DNA from: Glycomyces fuscus
Lineage (GTDB): Bacteria > Actinomycetota > Actinomycetes > Streptosporangiales > Streptosporangiaceae
Assembly: GCA_002529455.1 (NCBI GenBank)
Contig: NYMS01000053.1
Coordinates: 1 to 64,000 of the forward strand
Reading direction: 5' to 3'
Length of the DNA stretch: 64,000 nt
In this document: piece by piece, positions 24,957-32,771 of the stretch
How the letters are laid out: the number at the start of each line of letters is the position of its first letter
Numbering within the stretch: position 1 is the first letter of the stretch
The notes under the pieces: model-generated
Databases searched by the model: none
The model's input: the letters and a program-made list of their open reading frames with translations, nothing else
What the model was told of the DNA's origin: nothing
Translations under genes and position numbers: made by a program

Positions 24957-26221
24957 GACGCGAGGCCGTCGTCACCGGCATCGGTGTGGTGGCCCCCGGA
25001 GCGATCGGCGCGGCCGCGTTCTGGGAGATGCTCACCGCGGGACGCACCGCCACCCGCCCCATCACCCTGTTCGACGCGAGCGCCTTCCGCTCCCGGATCG
25101 CCGCCGAGGTCGACTTCGACCCCGCGGCGCACGGACTGGACGAGCGCCAGACCGCCCGCATGGACAGGTACGTGCAGTTCGCCGCGGTCGCCACCGCCGA
25201 GGCGCTGGCCGACAGCTCCCCGCCCCTGGCCGAGGTCTCGCCCTGGCGCGTGGGCGTGAGCATGGGGACGGCGGTCGGCGGCACCACGCGCCTGGAGAGG
25301 GACTACGTGGAGATGAGCCGGGGCGGCGCCGACTGGGTCGTGGACCCCCGGGCCGCCTCGCCCCACCTGTACCGGGCGGTGACGCCGAGCGCCCTGTCCG
25401 GGGAGATCGCCGAGCTGGTCGGCGCGCGCGGACCGGTGCGCACGGTCTCCACCGGCTGCACCTCCGGGCTGGACGCGGTCGGCTACGCCGCCCAGGCCAT
25501 CGAGGACGACCTCGCGGACGTGGTCGTCGCGGGAGCGGCCGAGTCGCCGATCTCCCCCATCGCCATGGCCTGCTTCGACGCCATCAGGGCGACCTCGGAC
25601 AGCAACGACGACCCCGCGCGGGCCTCCCGGCCCTTCGACCGCGACCGCAACGGCTTCGTCATGGGCGAGGGCGCGGCCGTCCTCGTCCTGGAGGAGGCCT
25701 CGACCGCCCGGCGCCGGGGCGCGCGGATCCGCTGCCGGGTGGGGGGCTTCGCCAACCACGGCAACGCCTTCCACATGACCGGCCTGCGCCGCGAGGGGCA
25801 GGAGATGGCGAGGGCCATCACCGCCGCCCTGGACCAGGCGCGGCGCCCGGCCACCGACGTGGACTACGTCAACGCCCACGGTTCGGGCACCGTGCAGAAC
25901 GACCGCCACGAGACCGACGCGGTCAAGCGCTCCCTGGGCGAGCACGCGCGGCGGGTGACCATGTCCTCCATCAAGTCGATGGTGGGGCACTCCCTGGGCG
26001 CGATCGGCTCGATCGAACTGGCCGCCTGCGTGCTGGCCATGGACACCGGCGTCGTGCCGCCGACCGCCAACCTGAGCACGCCCGACCCCGAGTGCGACCT
26101 GGACTACGTCCCGGTGACCGCGCGCGAGCGGCGGACCGACGTGGTGCTCTCCGTGGGCAGCGGCTTCGGCGGCTTCCAGTCGGCGGTCGTCCTGGACCGG
26201 GGGAACGAGGTGTGCGCGTGA
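24953..26221 (+). CDS. Type II polyketide synthase beta-ketoacyl synthase, alpha subunit
   Basis: 422 residues from GTG at 24953 with GGGAGG just upstream. Condensing-enzyme hallmarks are present: VVTGIGVVAPGA at the start, the active-site Cys in VSTGCTSGLDA near residue 169, and the catalytic histidines in NAHGSGTVQND and SMVGHSLGAIGS. The alpha subunit pairs with the following beta subunit and the ACP to extend malonyl units into a poly-beta-ketone. The N-terminal half (ITLFDASAFRSRIAAE) is typical of aromatic and spore-pigment KS-alpha proteins. Stop and start codons overlap with the next gene. Confidence 0.95.
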   Translation: MRREAVVTGIGVVAPGAIGAAAFWEMLTAGRTATRPITLFDASAFRSRIAAEVDFDPAAHGLDERQTARMDRYVQFAAVATAEALADSSPPLAEVSPWRVGVSMGTAVGGTTRLERDYVEMSRGGADWVVDPRAASPHLYRAVTPSALSGEIAELVGARGPVRTVSTGCTSGLDAVGYAAQAIEDDLADVVVAGAAESPISPIAMACFDAIRATSDSNDDPARASRPFDRDRNGFVMGEGAAVLVLEEASTARRRGARIRCRVGGFANHGNAFHMTGLRREGQEMARAITAALDQARRPATDVDYVNAHGSGTVQNDRHETDAVKRSLGEHARRVTMSSIKSMVGHSLGAIGSIELAACVLAMDTGVVPPTANLSTPDPECDLDYVPVTARERRTDVVLSVGSGFGGFQSAVVLDRGNEVCA

Positions 26222-27429
26222 GCATGGTGATCACCGGACTCGGGACGGTCTCGCCCGCGGGAGTGGGCACCCGGGACTACTGGGACGCGATCGGGCAGGG
26301 CCGGTCGCTCGTCGCGCCGATCCCCGACTTCGACACCGACGGCTTCCACGTGCGCCTGGGAGGGAAGGTCCCCGGTTTCGACCCGCACGACCACCTCGAC
26401 GGCCGCTACGTCGTCCAGACCGACGCGTTCAGCTGGTTCGCGATGGTCGCGGCCGGCGAGGCACTGCGGGACTCGGGGCTGGACCCCGGCGCCGACCCCT
26501 ACGCGGTCGGCGTGCTCATCTGCAGCTGCACGGGCGGCGTCGAGTTCGGCCAGCGCGAGATCGAGGCCCTGTGGAGCAGGGGGCCCGACCACGTCGGCCC
26601 CTACCAGTCCATCGCCTGGTTCTACGCGGCGAGCACCGGGCAGATCTCGATCAGCAACGGCCTCAAGGGCATGTGCGGGGTGCTGGTCACCGACGAGCCG
26701 GGCATGCTCGACGCCCTGGGGCAGAGCGACCGGGCCCTGCGGCGCGGGACCTCCGCGATGCTGGTCGGCGGCAGCGAGGCCCCGATCGGCTCCCCGTTCG
26801 CCCTGGCCTGCCAGGCGGGGGCCGACCTCCTCAGCGGGAGCGACGACCCCTCCACGGCCTACCTCCCCTTCACCGAGGGGGCGGGCGGCTACGTCCCGGC
26901 CGAGGGCGCGGCCGTCGCGGTGGTGGAGGAGGCCGGCGCCGCGCGGGCGCGCGGCGCCAGGGTCCGGGCCGAGGTCGCGGGGCACGCGAGCACCTTCGGC
27001 GGGGTCGGCGCGTTCGACCCGGGCGGCGCCGGGCTCCTGCACGCGGCGCGGGAGGCGATGCGCCGGGCCGGTACCGCCCCGGAGGACGTGGACGTGGTCT
27101 TCGCCGACGCGGTGGGCACGCCCAAGGCCGACGCCGACGAGGCCGCGGTGCTGCGCGAGCTGTTCCCGCACGGGGTGGCCGTCACCGCGCCCAAGACCGG
27201 CTTCGGCCGCGCCTACGCCGGGGCGGGGGCGCTGGACGTGGCCGCGGCGGTCCTGAGCCTGGAGCACCAGGTCGTCCCGCCCACCCCCAACGTCCCCGAC
27301 GCGCCCAGCGGCCTCGACCTGGTCGTCCGGGTTCCGCGCGCCGCGCGCCTGCGCACCGCGCTGGTCCTGTCGCGGGGCCTGGGCGGCGGCAACTCCGCCG
27401 TCGTCCTGACACGTCCCGACCACGCCTGA
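26218..27429 (+). CDS. Type II polyketide synthase chain-length factor (KS-beta) with Glu at the usual Gln position
   Basis: 403 residues from GTG at 26218, overlapping the KS-alpha stop (GTGA); ATG at 26224 is also possible. The Cys of KS-alpha is absent, as expected. The aligned segment is LVTDEPGMLDALG, where chain-length factors normally have LVTEQAGGLDALG, so the conserved Gln is a Glu here. The rest looks intact: VITGLGTVSPAGVG at the start, KTGFGRAYAGAGALD and SRGLGGGNSAVVL at the end. The subunit sets chain length and helps prime by decarboxylation. Whether Glu still supports this is open. Confidence 0.92.
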   Translation: MSMVITGLGTVSPAGVGTRDYWDAIGQGRSLVAPIPDFDTDGFHVRLGGKVPGFDPHDHLDGRYVVQTDAFSWFAMVAAGEALRDSGLDPGADPYAVGVLICSCTGGVEFGQREIEALWSRGPDHVGPYQSIAWFYAASTGQISISNGLKGMCGVLVTDEPGMLDALGQSDRALRRGTSAMLVGGSEAPIGSPFALACQAGADLLSGSDDPSTAYLPFTEGAGGYVPAEGAAVAVVEEAGAARARGARVRAEVAGHASTFGGVGAFDPGGAGLLHAAREAMRRAGTAPEDVDVVFADAVGTPKADADEAAVLRELFPHGVAVTAPKTGFGRAYAGAGALDVAAAVLSLEHQVVPPTPNVPDAPSGLDLVVRVPRAARLRTALVLSRGLGGGNSAVVLTRPDHA

Positions 27430-27463
27430 CACGCATCCGACACACGAGATTTCGAGGAGACCC

Positions 27464-27724
27464 ATGTCCGACAAGCACATCGAGATCGAGGAGATGGTGG
27501 AGCTCATGTCCACCTGCGCCGGTGTCAGAACCGACACCGCCACCGCGTCCACGAGCACCTTCGACGAACTGGGGATCGACTCCCTGGGCGTCATGGGCAT
27601 CGTCGCCGAGATCGAGCGCCGTGTCGGCCGCAAGCTCGGGGCGGACGCCGAGGCGGCGCCCTCCCCGGTTTCCCTGGCCACCCTCGTCAACGGGGGCGTT
27701 CCGGCCCCCGCGGAAGGAATGTGA
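27464..27724 (+). CDS. Acyl carrier protein of the type II PKS
   Basis: 86 residues with the phosphopantetheine site ELGIDSLGVMG (Ser near residue 41). It is preceded by GAGGAG and overlaps the next gene by four bases. It tethers the growing polyketide for the KS pair. The acidic composition and length are typical. Confidence 0.95.
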   Translation: MSDKHIEIEEMVELMSTCAGVRTDTATASTSTFDELGIDSLGVMGIVAEIERRVGRKLGADAEAAPSPVSLATLVNGGVPAPAEGM

Positions 27725-28203
27725 TCCCCGTGCCCGGAAGCATCGAGCACAGCGTCGTCATCGACGCGCCCTACGACTTCGTCTGGGACCTGACCAACGA
27801 CGTCGCCTCCTGGCCCCAGATCTTCACCTGGCACTCCTCGGTGGAGGTCCTCCACCAGGAGGGCGACACCACGCGCTTCCGCGTCACCAAGCACCCCGAC
27901 AAGCAGGGGCGTGTGTGGAGCTGGGTGTCCGAGCGCACCGTGGACCGCGAGGCGGGGGAGGCGTGGTCCCACCGCGTCCAGACCGAGGGCTTCGAGTACG
28001 TGCGGATCCACTGGTCCTATGAGCAGGTGCCGGAGGGAGTGCGTCTGACCTGGCGGTACGAGTTCGCCATGAAGCCCGACGCGCCCTTCGACGACGAGCA
28101 GATGACCGTCAAGTACAAGCAGAACGTTCCGTCCGAGATGGAGCACATCAAGGAGAGGGTCGAGGCGGCGGCGCGGGCCCGGATGGAGGAGGTCACCACC
28201 TGA
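27721..28203 (+). CDS. Polyketide aromatase/cyclase (SRPBCC fold)
   Basis: 160 residues from GTG at 27721, overlapping the ACP stop codon. It is a START/Bet v1-like single domain: HSVVIDAPYDFVWDLTNDV, then WPQIFTWHSSVEVL and RVWSWVSERTVD. It ends in a long helix (EHIKERVEAAARARMEEV) that closes the cavity. It resembles the TcmN N-terminal and WhiE ORFVI cyclases, which fold and aromatise the first ring(s) of unreduced polyketides. With no ketoreductase gene nearby, an unreduced aromatic product is expected. Gene order KS-alpha, KS-beta, ACP, cyclase matches spore-pigment (whiE) operons. Confidence 0.92.
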   Translation: MIPVPGSIEHSVVIDAPYDFVWDLTNDVASWPQIFTWHSSVEVLHQEGDTTRFRVTKHPDKQGRVWSWVSERTVDREAGEAWSHRVQTEGFEYVRIHWSYEQVPEGVRLTWRYEFAMKPDAPFDDEQMTVKYKQNVPSEMEHIKERVEAAARARMEEVTT

Positions 28204-28216
28204 GCACCGCCCGCCG

Positions 28217-28267
28217 GGGGCCGCGGCCGGTCCGTGCGTGGCGCACGGGGCGGCCGCGGCCCCTTTT
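28217..28267 (+). terminator. Rho-independent terminator of the polyketide operon
   Basis: Arms GGGGCCGCGGCCG and its complement enclose a second stem (CCGTGCG/CGCACGG). The right arm is followed directly by TTTT. It begins 14 bases after the cyclase stop, so the operon ends with four PKS genes. Confidence 0.9.
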
Positions 28268-28521
28268 CCGCCCGCGGCGGGGGAGCCCGCGGGGCCGGGA
28301 GGGGGCCGTCCGGCGTCCGTGGCCCCCGCGGCCCGGACGGAGCCCGCGGCCGTGGAGGAGCGGGTCCTCTCAGGGCCCGCCCCGGTGCCCTGTACTGCAA
28401 AAACGGCGCCGTCCGCACCGGTCCCCCGTGGGTTTGCCACGCCGCCGCGCAGGTTAGTGGGAGTGCGGACCGGAGCCGGAGTCACCGACTCCGACACCGC
28501 ACGACGCTGAAGGAGAGCCCC

Positions 28522-28926
28522 ATGAGTGTGGCGAGCCAGATGCTGGAGACCTACCCCAAGGACCTGGGAGGGGTGGACCGTGAGAAGCTGCGGGCCTGTA
28601 TCGAGGCGTGCTTCGAGTGCGCCCAGGCCTGTACCGCCTGCGCGGACGCCTGCCTGAGCGAGGACGGGGTCGCCGACCTCGTCAAGTGCGTCCGCACCAA
28701 CCTCGACTGCGCCGACCAGTGCGAGACCACCGGCCGCGTGCTCTCGCGCCACACCGGCTACGACGCCAACATGACCCGCGCCGTGCTGGAGGCCTGCGCG
28801 CAGACCTGCAAGACCTGCGCCGACGAGTGCGGCCAGCACGCCTCCATGCACGACCACTGCCGGGTGTGCGCGGAGGCGTGCCGACGCTGTGAGCAGGCGT
28901 GCCGTGAGCTGATCGACACGCTCTGA
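28522..28926 (+). CDS. Cys-rich four-helix-bundle protein (DUF326/Csp-like, copper binding)
   Basis: 134 residues from ATG at 28522 with AAGGAG upstream. Cysteines are spaced C-x3-C-x2-C-x3-C-x2-C along helices: CIEACFECAQACTACADAC, then CVRTNLDCADQC, CAQTCKTCADEC and CRVCAEACRRCEQAC. This matches copper storage proteins (Csp) and DUF326 ferredoxin-like proteins, in which core Cys thiolates of a four-helix bundle bind many Cu(I) ions. No signal peptide is present, so it would be a cytosolic store. No copper regulator or ATPase adjoins it. Confidence 0.85.
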   Translation: MSVASQMLETYPKDLGGVDREKLRACIEACFECAQACTACADACLSEDGVADLVKCVRTNLDCADQCETTGRVLSRHTGYDANMTRAVLEACAQTCKTCADECGQHASMHDHCRVCAEACRRCEQACRELIDTL

Positions 28927-29017
28927 GCCCCGCCGGAGGGGTCCTGGTCGTGTGCCGCCCGGCGGGTCGGGCCGCTCGGGCGGCTTCCCCGCGCCCGGAG
29001 CACACCGGGACCCCGGC

Positions 29018-29365
29018 TCACCGGCCGCGTTCGGCCCGGTGCTGCTCGACGAGGTCCTCGTGGTCACCCGGATCCGCCTCGACCAGGCGGGCGGCGCGGC
29101 CCAGCCCCGCGCCGATCCGCGCCGCGGTCTCCTCGGCCCCGGCACGGGTGGTGAGCAGGCCCACGACGACCGTGTGCCCGGTCCCCACGGGCGCGTCCCC
29201 CTCCTCTTCCGCGCGCAGACCCAGGCTCCAGGGCACCTCGCACGGACCCGCGTGCAGCGGGTCGGGGCACAGGAGCAGCGCCACCGTCTCCCGGAGCGCG
29301 AGCACCTCGTCGAGGCCGTCGTATCCGGGTACGAGGACCTCGAAGACGCGCGGTCCCTCCGCCAT
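29018..29365 (-). CDS. Hypothetical protein, 115 aa
   Basis: ATG at 29365 follows GGGAGG at six bases. The sequence alternates hydrophobic strands and helices (RVFEVLVPGYDGLDEVLAL, then HTVVVGLLTTRAGAEETAAR) and is soluble. I do not recognise a family. It lies 93 bases downstream of the LLM oxidoreductase gene on the same strand and may be cotranscribed with it. Confidence 0.65.
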   Translation of the reverse strand: MAEGPRVFEVLVPGYDGLDEVLALRETVALLLCPDPLHAGPCEVPWSLGLRAEEEGDAPVGTGHTVVVGLLTTRAGAEETAARIGAGLGRAARLVEADPGDHEDLVEQHRAERGR

Positions 29366-29457
29366 GTACCGCCTCCCGTCGTCGGAGCCTTCGACGGTAC
29401 GCGCCACCGCCGCCCGCCGCACGCCGTTTTCCGGGACGGGCTCCGGAGCCGCCCGGC

Positions 29458-30324
29458 TCAGGCTTCGGCGACCTCCGGCAGGACGGAGGCGAGCAGCTCG
29501 ACCACGCGGCGGGGGTCGGAGAAGCCCTGGCCGAACACGTAGGCGACCGAGAACCCGGTCGCGGCCAGTTCCAGCAGCTGCCCGACCAGCTCCTCCCCCG
29601 TGGTGTCCGGGGTGACGGAGAAGGCCGTGGTCCTCTCGATCCGGTCGTAGTCGCGCCCCACGTCCTCGCAGTGGCGCCTCAGCACGTCGAGCTTGTGCGC
29701 CGCCTCCGGGCCGCTGAAGATGTTGCACGCGTCCGCGTACCGGGCGACCAGCCGCAGGGTCTTGCGCTCACCGCCGCCGCCGACCATCAGGTACGGGTGC
29801 GGGACGGAGATGCTTTGCGGCGAGTTGAGGGTGCGCTCCAGCGTGTGGTGCCTGCCCCGGTAGGGGCCCTCGTCCTCGCCCCACATCTGGAGGCAGATCC
29901 GGATCGTCTCCTCCAGCCGCTCGAACCGCTCCGCCGTGGGCGGGAACGGGATGCCCAGGCCGTGCGCCTCGTCCGCGTACCAGGCGGCCCCCAGACCCAG
30001 CCCGGCGCGCCCGCCGGACAGCGCGTCCAGCGTGCTGATCTGCTTGGCCAGCACCCCCGGCTCGCGGTACACGGCCCCCGTGACCAGGGTGTGCAGGAGG
30101 ATCCGCTCGGTGTGCGCGGCCAGGAACCCCAGGGTGGTGTACGCCTCCAGCATGGCGTTCTCCCGGGGGCCGATGTCCCCGCCCATCTGCCAGAAGTGGT
30201 CCATCACCGTGAGCCGCGAGAGGCCCGCGGCCTCGGCCGCGCGGGCGGTGTCGGCGAGCGTGGGGCCGATGGCGGGGGTCCCGCCGTCCCAGGTGAAGTC
30301 GGCGACGTGCAGACCGAGTTCCAT
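29458..30324 (-). CDS. LLM-class F420-dependent oxidoreductase
   Basis: 288 residues from ATG at 30324, with GAGGAGG upstream. It is a luciferase-like TIM barrel: MELGLHVADFTWDGG at the start, LTVMDHFWQ near 40, AAHTERILLHTLVTGAVYREP, and SGGRAGLGLGAAWYADE near 105, the pattern of the F420-dependent subgroup (LLM, glucose-6-phosphate dehydrogenase/reductase type). LMVGGGGERKTLRLVARYAD near 180 completes the cofactor site. Actinomycetes use these enzymes for hydride transfer in secondary metabolism and detoxification. The substrate is unknown. Confidence 0.88.
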   Translation of the reverse strand: MELGLHVADFTWDGGTPAIGPTLADTARAAEAAGLSRLTVMDHFWQMGGDIGPRENAMLEAYTTLGFLAAHTERILLHTLVTGAVYREPGVLAKQISTLDALSGGRAGLGLGAAWYADEAHGLGIPFPPTAERFERLEETIRICLQMWGEDEGPYRGRHHTLERTLNSPQSISVPHPYLMVGGGGERKTLRLVARYADACNIFSGPEAAHKLDVLRRHCEDVGRDYDRIERTTAFSVTPDTTGEELVGQLLELAATGFSVAYVFGQGFSDPRRVVELLASVLPEVAEA

Positions 30325-30497
30325 GTGTCCTCCTCGACGCGTGTCCGGAGGTCCCCGGACGGGGCCCAGTCTGCTCCCCCGCCCCGGCGCGCACCAGGGT
30401 GTGACACGGCCCCTGAGGGGGTGTCCGGGGCACGCGGCCGCCCGGCGCCCGGCCCCGGGGAGCGGCCGGGGGCGACGGGTCCTAGGATGGCCCGCAT

Positions 30498-30731
30498 GTG
30501 TCCTCCGCAGCGCCCCGGAACACTCCGGTGAAGGTCTCCTCGGTCGTCTCCTTCGTCGTCTTCGTGGCCGTGTTCGTCCTCTCGCGCCAGGCCTCGCGCC
30601 GCTTCCTCGCCGAGACGGCCGAGCTCTCCGGCCTCGTGCTCGAAGCCGCCTCGTTCGCGGCCTCGCTGGCCCTGGCCGGGCTGGCCTCCGGCGCGGTCCT
30701 GTACACGGCGCGCCTCTTCCAGCGGGACTGA
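30498..30731 (+). CDS. Small membrane protein, 77 aa
   Basis: GTG at 30498 or GTG at 30528 could start this frame. Two hydrophobic segments (VVSFVVFVAVFVL and AASFAASLALAGLASGAVLY) are separated by a charged loop (RQASRRFLAETAEL). There is no recognisable family and only a weak ribosome site, so it may be an artefact of base composition. Confidence 0.45.
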   Translation: MSSAAPRNTPVKVSSVVSFVVFVAVFVLSRQASRRFLAETAELSGLVLEAASFAASLALAGLASGAVLYTARLFQRD

Positions 30732-30966
30732 GGTCCGGTCGGCGCCGTCGGGGGGACACCGCGCGCCGAGCGCCCGGCGGATAACGGGAAAGTCCCAGTA
30801 CACGGCCGTCGCGGCCGTACGGGAGGGCCGGGACCTAGACTCTTCGCGTGGGGGTGCGGAGGGCGGCCGGGAGCGCGCGCGGCCGCCGGTCGGGGGAGCA
30901 CTCCGTCGCGGACCCGCCGGGCATCCCCGCCACGCCGCCCGACGCCCACGCCCGGCTGGAGTACCC

Positions 30967-31548
30967 GTGACCGGTTTCAACCGCAAGCACCGCCGCCGCG
31001 CCCTGCCCGGGACCGGGGACGACCCCGCCGGACCGGAGGGCCCCTCCGGTGTCCGCGTCACGCCGAGGCTGCGCCTGGACCCCATCGGCCCCGAGCACGC
31101 CCACGAGCTGTGGCGGCTGCACCGGGACCCCGGCGTCGCCCGGTGGTACGGCGGCAGGTGGACACGGGGAGAGGCCTGGGAGAGCGCCCTGTACATGGAA
31201 CGCGCCTGGAGGACCGACGGCGTCCACAAGTGGATCGCGCACGACCGGTGGACCGGCGAGCTGGTGGGACGCGGCGGCCTGTCCTACGCGGTGGTGGACT
31301 CCGCCCGGTGCCTGGAGATCGGCTGGGCGGTCCGCGAGTGCTTCTGGGGGCTCGGCTACGCCAGCGAGATCGGGCGCGCCGGGCTGGAGTTCGCCTTCGA
31401 CGTCCTCGGCGCGGACGAGGTGGTCTCCTTCACCGAGGTGCACAACCTCCGTTCCCGCGCGGTCATGGAACGGCTCGGTTTCGGCTACGCGCGCGAGATC
31501 CGCCACAGGGGAGAGCCCTTCGCTCTCTACCTGCTCAGGCGTCCCTGA
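30967..31548 (+). CDS. GNAT-family N-acetyltransferase (RimJ/RimL type)
   Basis: 193 residues from GTG at 30967 with GGAG at six bases. After a basic N-terminal tail, the GNAT fold runs from VTPRLRLDPIGPEHAHELW through WIAHDRWTGELVGRGGLSY to the acetyl-CoA loop region (EIGWAVRECFWGLGYASEIG). It ends with EVVSFTEVHNLRSRAVMERLG, the strand-5/helix-4 signature of the Acetyltransf_3 group. Members acetylate protein N termini, aminoglycosides or other amines. Confidence 0.9.
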   Translation: MTGFNRKHRRRALPGTGDDPAGPEGPSGVRVTPRLRLDPIGPEHAHELWRLHRDPGVARWYGGRWTRGEAWESALYMERAWRTDGVHKWIAHDRWTGELVGRGGLSYAVVDSARCLEIGWAVRECFWGLGYASEIGRAGLEFAFDVLGADEVVSFTEVHNLRSRAVMERLGFGYAREIRHRGEPFALYLLRRP

Positions 31549-31793
31549 GGAGGGGGAGGCCGGGGCGGCGAAGGCCGCGGGCCGCGGGCGGGCGTCCGGG
31601 GGACGGCGGCGGGCCCGCGGGCCCGCCCCGGGGAGGGGCCGGTACGGGTGGCATGGGACACGCGGGAGCACGGGCGTCCCGGATGCGGCGGGCGTTTGCC
31701 CAGGTGGCGCGGGTGCTCCGGGCGGCGCGGGCGGAGCCCGGAGCGCCGTAAAACCGTTGCACCCCTCCGACCTGCGGAGTTAGCGTCCCTCCC

Positions 31794-32285
31794 ATGAGAG
31801 CTCTGAGTGAAAAGGACATCCGTACGTCCTTCGTGAACTGTTCGAAGGGGGAGGCGAAGCGGCTCTCACTGCCGCGCGACCTGGACCAGCGGCCGTGGGA
31901 GGACCTGGACTTCCTCGGGTGGCGCGACCACACCGCGCACGAGCGCGCCTACCTGGTCACCGAGCACGAGGACCGGCTCGTGGGCGTGGCCTTCCGGCTG
32001 TCGGACATCCGTGCCGGAATGCGCCGGAGCATGTGCTCGGTGTGCCTGACCACCCACCCCGGGCGGGGCGTGGCCCTGCTGGCCGCGCCCAAGGCGAGGG
32101 GGGCCGGCCAGGACGGCAGCACGGTGGGGCTGTACATGTGCACGGACTTCGCCTGCTCGCTCTACATCCGGGGGAAGAAGGAGCCGGCGCACGGCGGACG
32201 GTACGAGGAGTCCCTCACCGTGGAGGAGCAGATCGAGCGCGCCCGCTCCAACCTGGGGGGCTTCCTGGGGCGGCTGTCGGCCTGA
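31794..32285 (+). CDS. FBP-domain protein with treble-clef zinc finger (FusB-like)
   Basis: 163 residues from ATG at 31794. Residues 75-125 contain two cysteine pairs, CSVC and CTDFAC, with LYIRGKK following, the treble clef of the FBP C-terminal domain found in EF-G-binding FusB/FusC proteins. The N-terminal half (SEKDIRTSFVNCSKGEAKRL) is the helical part of the same family. FusB frees EF-G from fusidic-acid-stalled ribosomes. Actinomycete homologues probably act on translation, but this is inference. Confidence 0.82.
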   Translation: MRALSEKDIRTSFVNCSKGEAKRLSLPRDLDQRPWEDLDFLGWRDHTAHERAYLVTEHEDRLVGVAFRLSDIRAGMRRSMCSVCLTTHPGRGVALLAAPKARGAGQDGSTVGLYMCTDFACSLYIRGKKEPAHGGRYEESLTVEEQIERARSNLGGFLGRLSA

Positions 32286-32318
32286 CCCGGCGGTGGACCC
32301 GGGTACGGCGGACCCGTA

Positions 32319-32367
32319 CACGACGACGGCGGCGGTGGGCCCGGTGCCCACCGCCGCCGTCGTCGTG
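32319..32367. terminator. 22-bp hairpin between convergent genes
   Basis: Perfect 22-base arms (starting CACGACGACGGCGGCGG) flank CCGGT, 33 bases after the FBP-protein stop and 20 bases before the 3' end of the convergent DUF1918 gene. It likely works in both directions. Confidence 0.85.
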
Positions 32368-32387
32368 CCGGTCCTCCCCGGTGCCCC

Positions 32388-32582
32388 TCAGTCCACCGGG
32401 TGCCGCGGTTCCACCACGGTCTCCGGCCCGGGATAGACGAGCCGTTCCTCACCGTCGGGAAACCTCACCACGTACGGCGGCCCGTCGTCGGCGCCGCGTA
32501 TCTCCACGATCTCCCCGACGTGCTGGCCCTCGGTGCTCACGACCCCGTGCGTACGCACGTAGTCGCCGATGGACGCCCGCAT
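32388..32582 (-). CDS. DUF1918 protein
   Basis: 64 residues from ATG at 32582, after GGGGAGATC. The single domain (RASIGDYVRTHG, then GEIVEIRGADDGPPYVVRF and ERLVYPGPETVV) matches DUF1918, an SH3-like barrel with an invariant GPPY-x-VR strand and PGP turn. It is very common in actinomycetes and its function is unknown. Confidence 0.92.
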   Translation of the reverse strand: MRASIGDYVRTHGVVSTEGQHVGEIVEIRGADDGPPYVVRFPDGEERLVYPGPETVVEPRHPVD

Positions 32583-32771
32583 GATCTCCCCCCGTTCCGA
32601 TCGGTTGGCCGTCACGAACGGGACGTACCCGAAACGCGGGTCCGGTGAAACGGCCCCGGCCCGCGCCGGGTAGGCACAAGTGCGTATCCGGTCCCCGACG
32701 AACCACGGATGTGCGGCCCGGCCCCGCCTTCCTAGCGTGGTGCACCACGAGAGCGGCAGAGAGGGGAAAAC

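Noticed and set aside
30967..31548. GNAT gene as an aminoglycoside resistance gene
   Set aside because: The fold is clear but nothing specific to aminoglycoside acetyltransferases is visible; a general RimJ/RimL-type call is safer.
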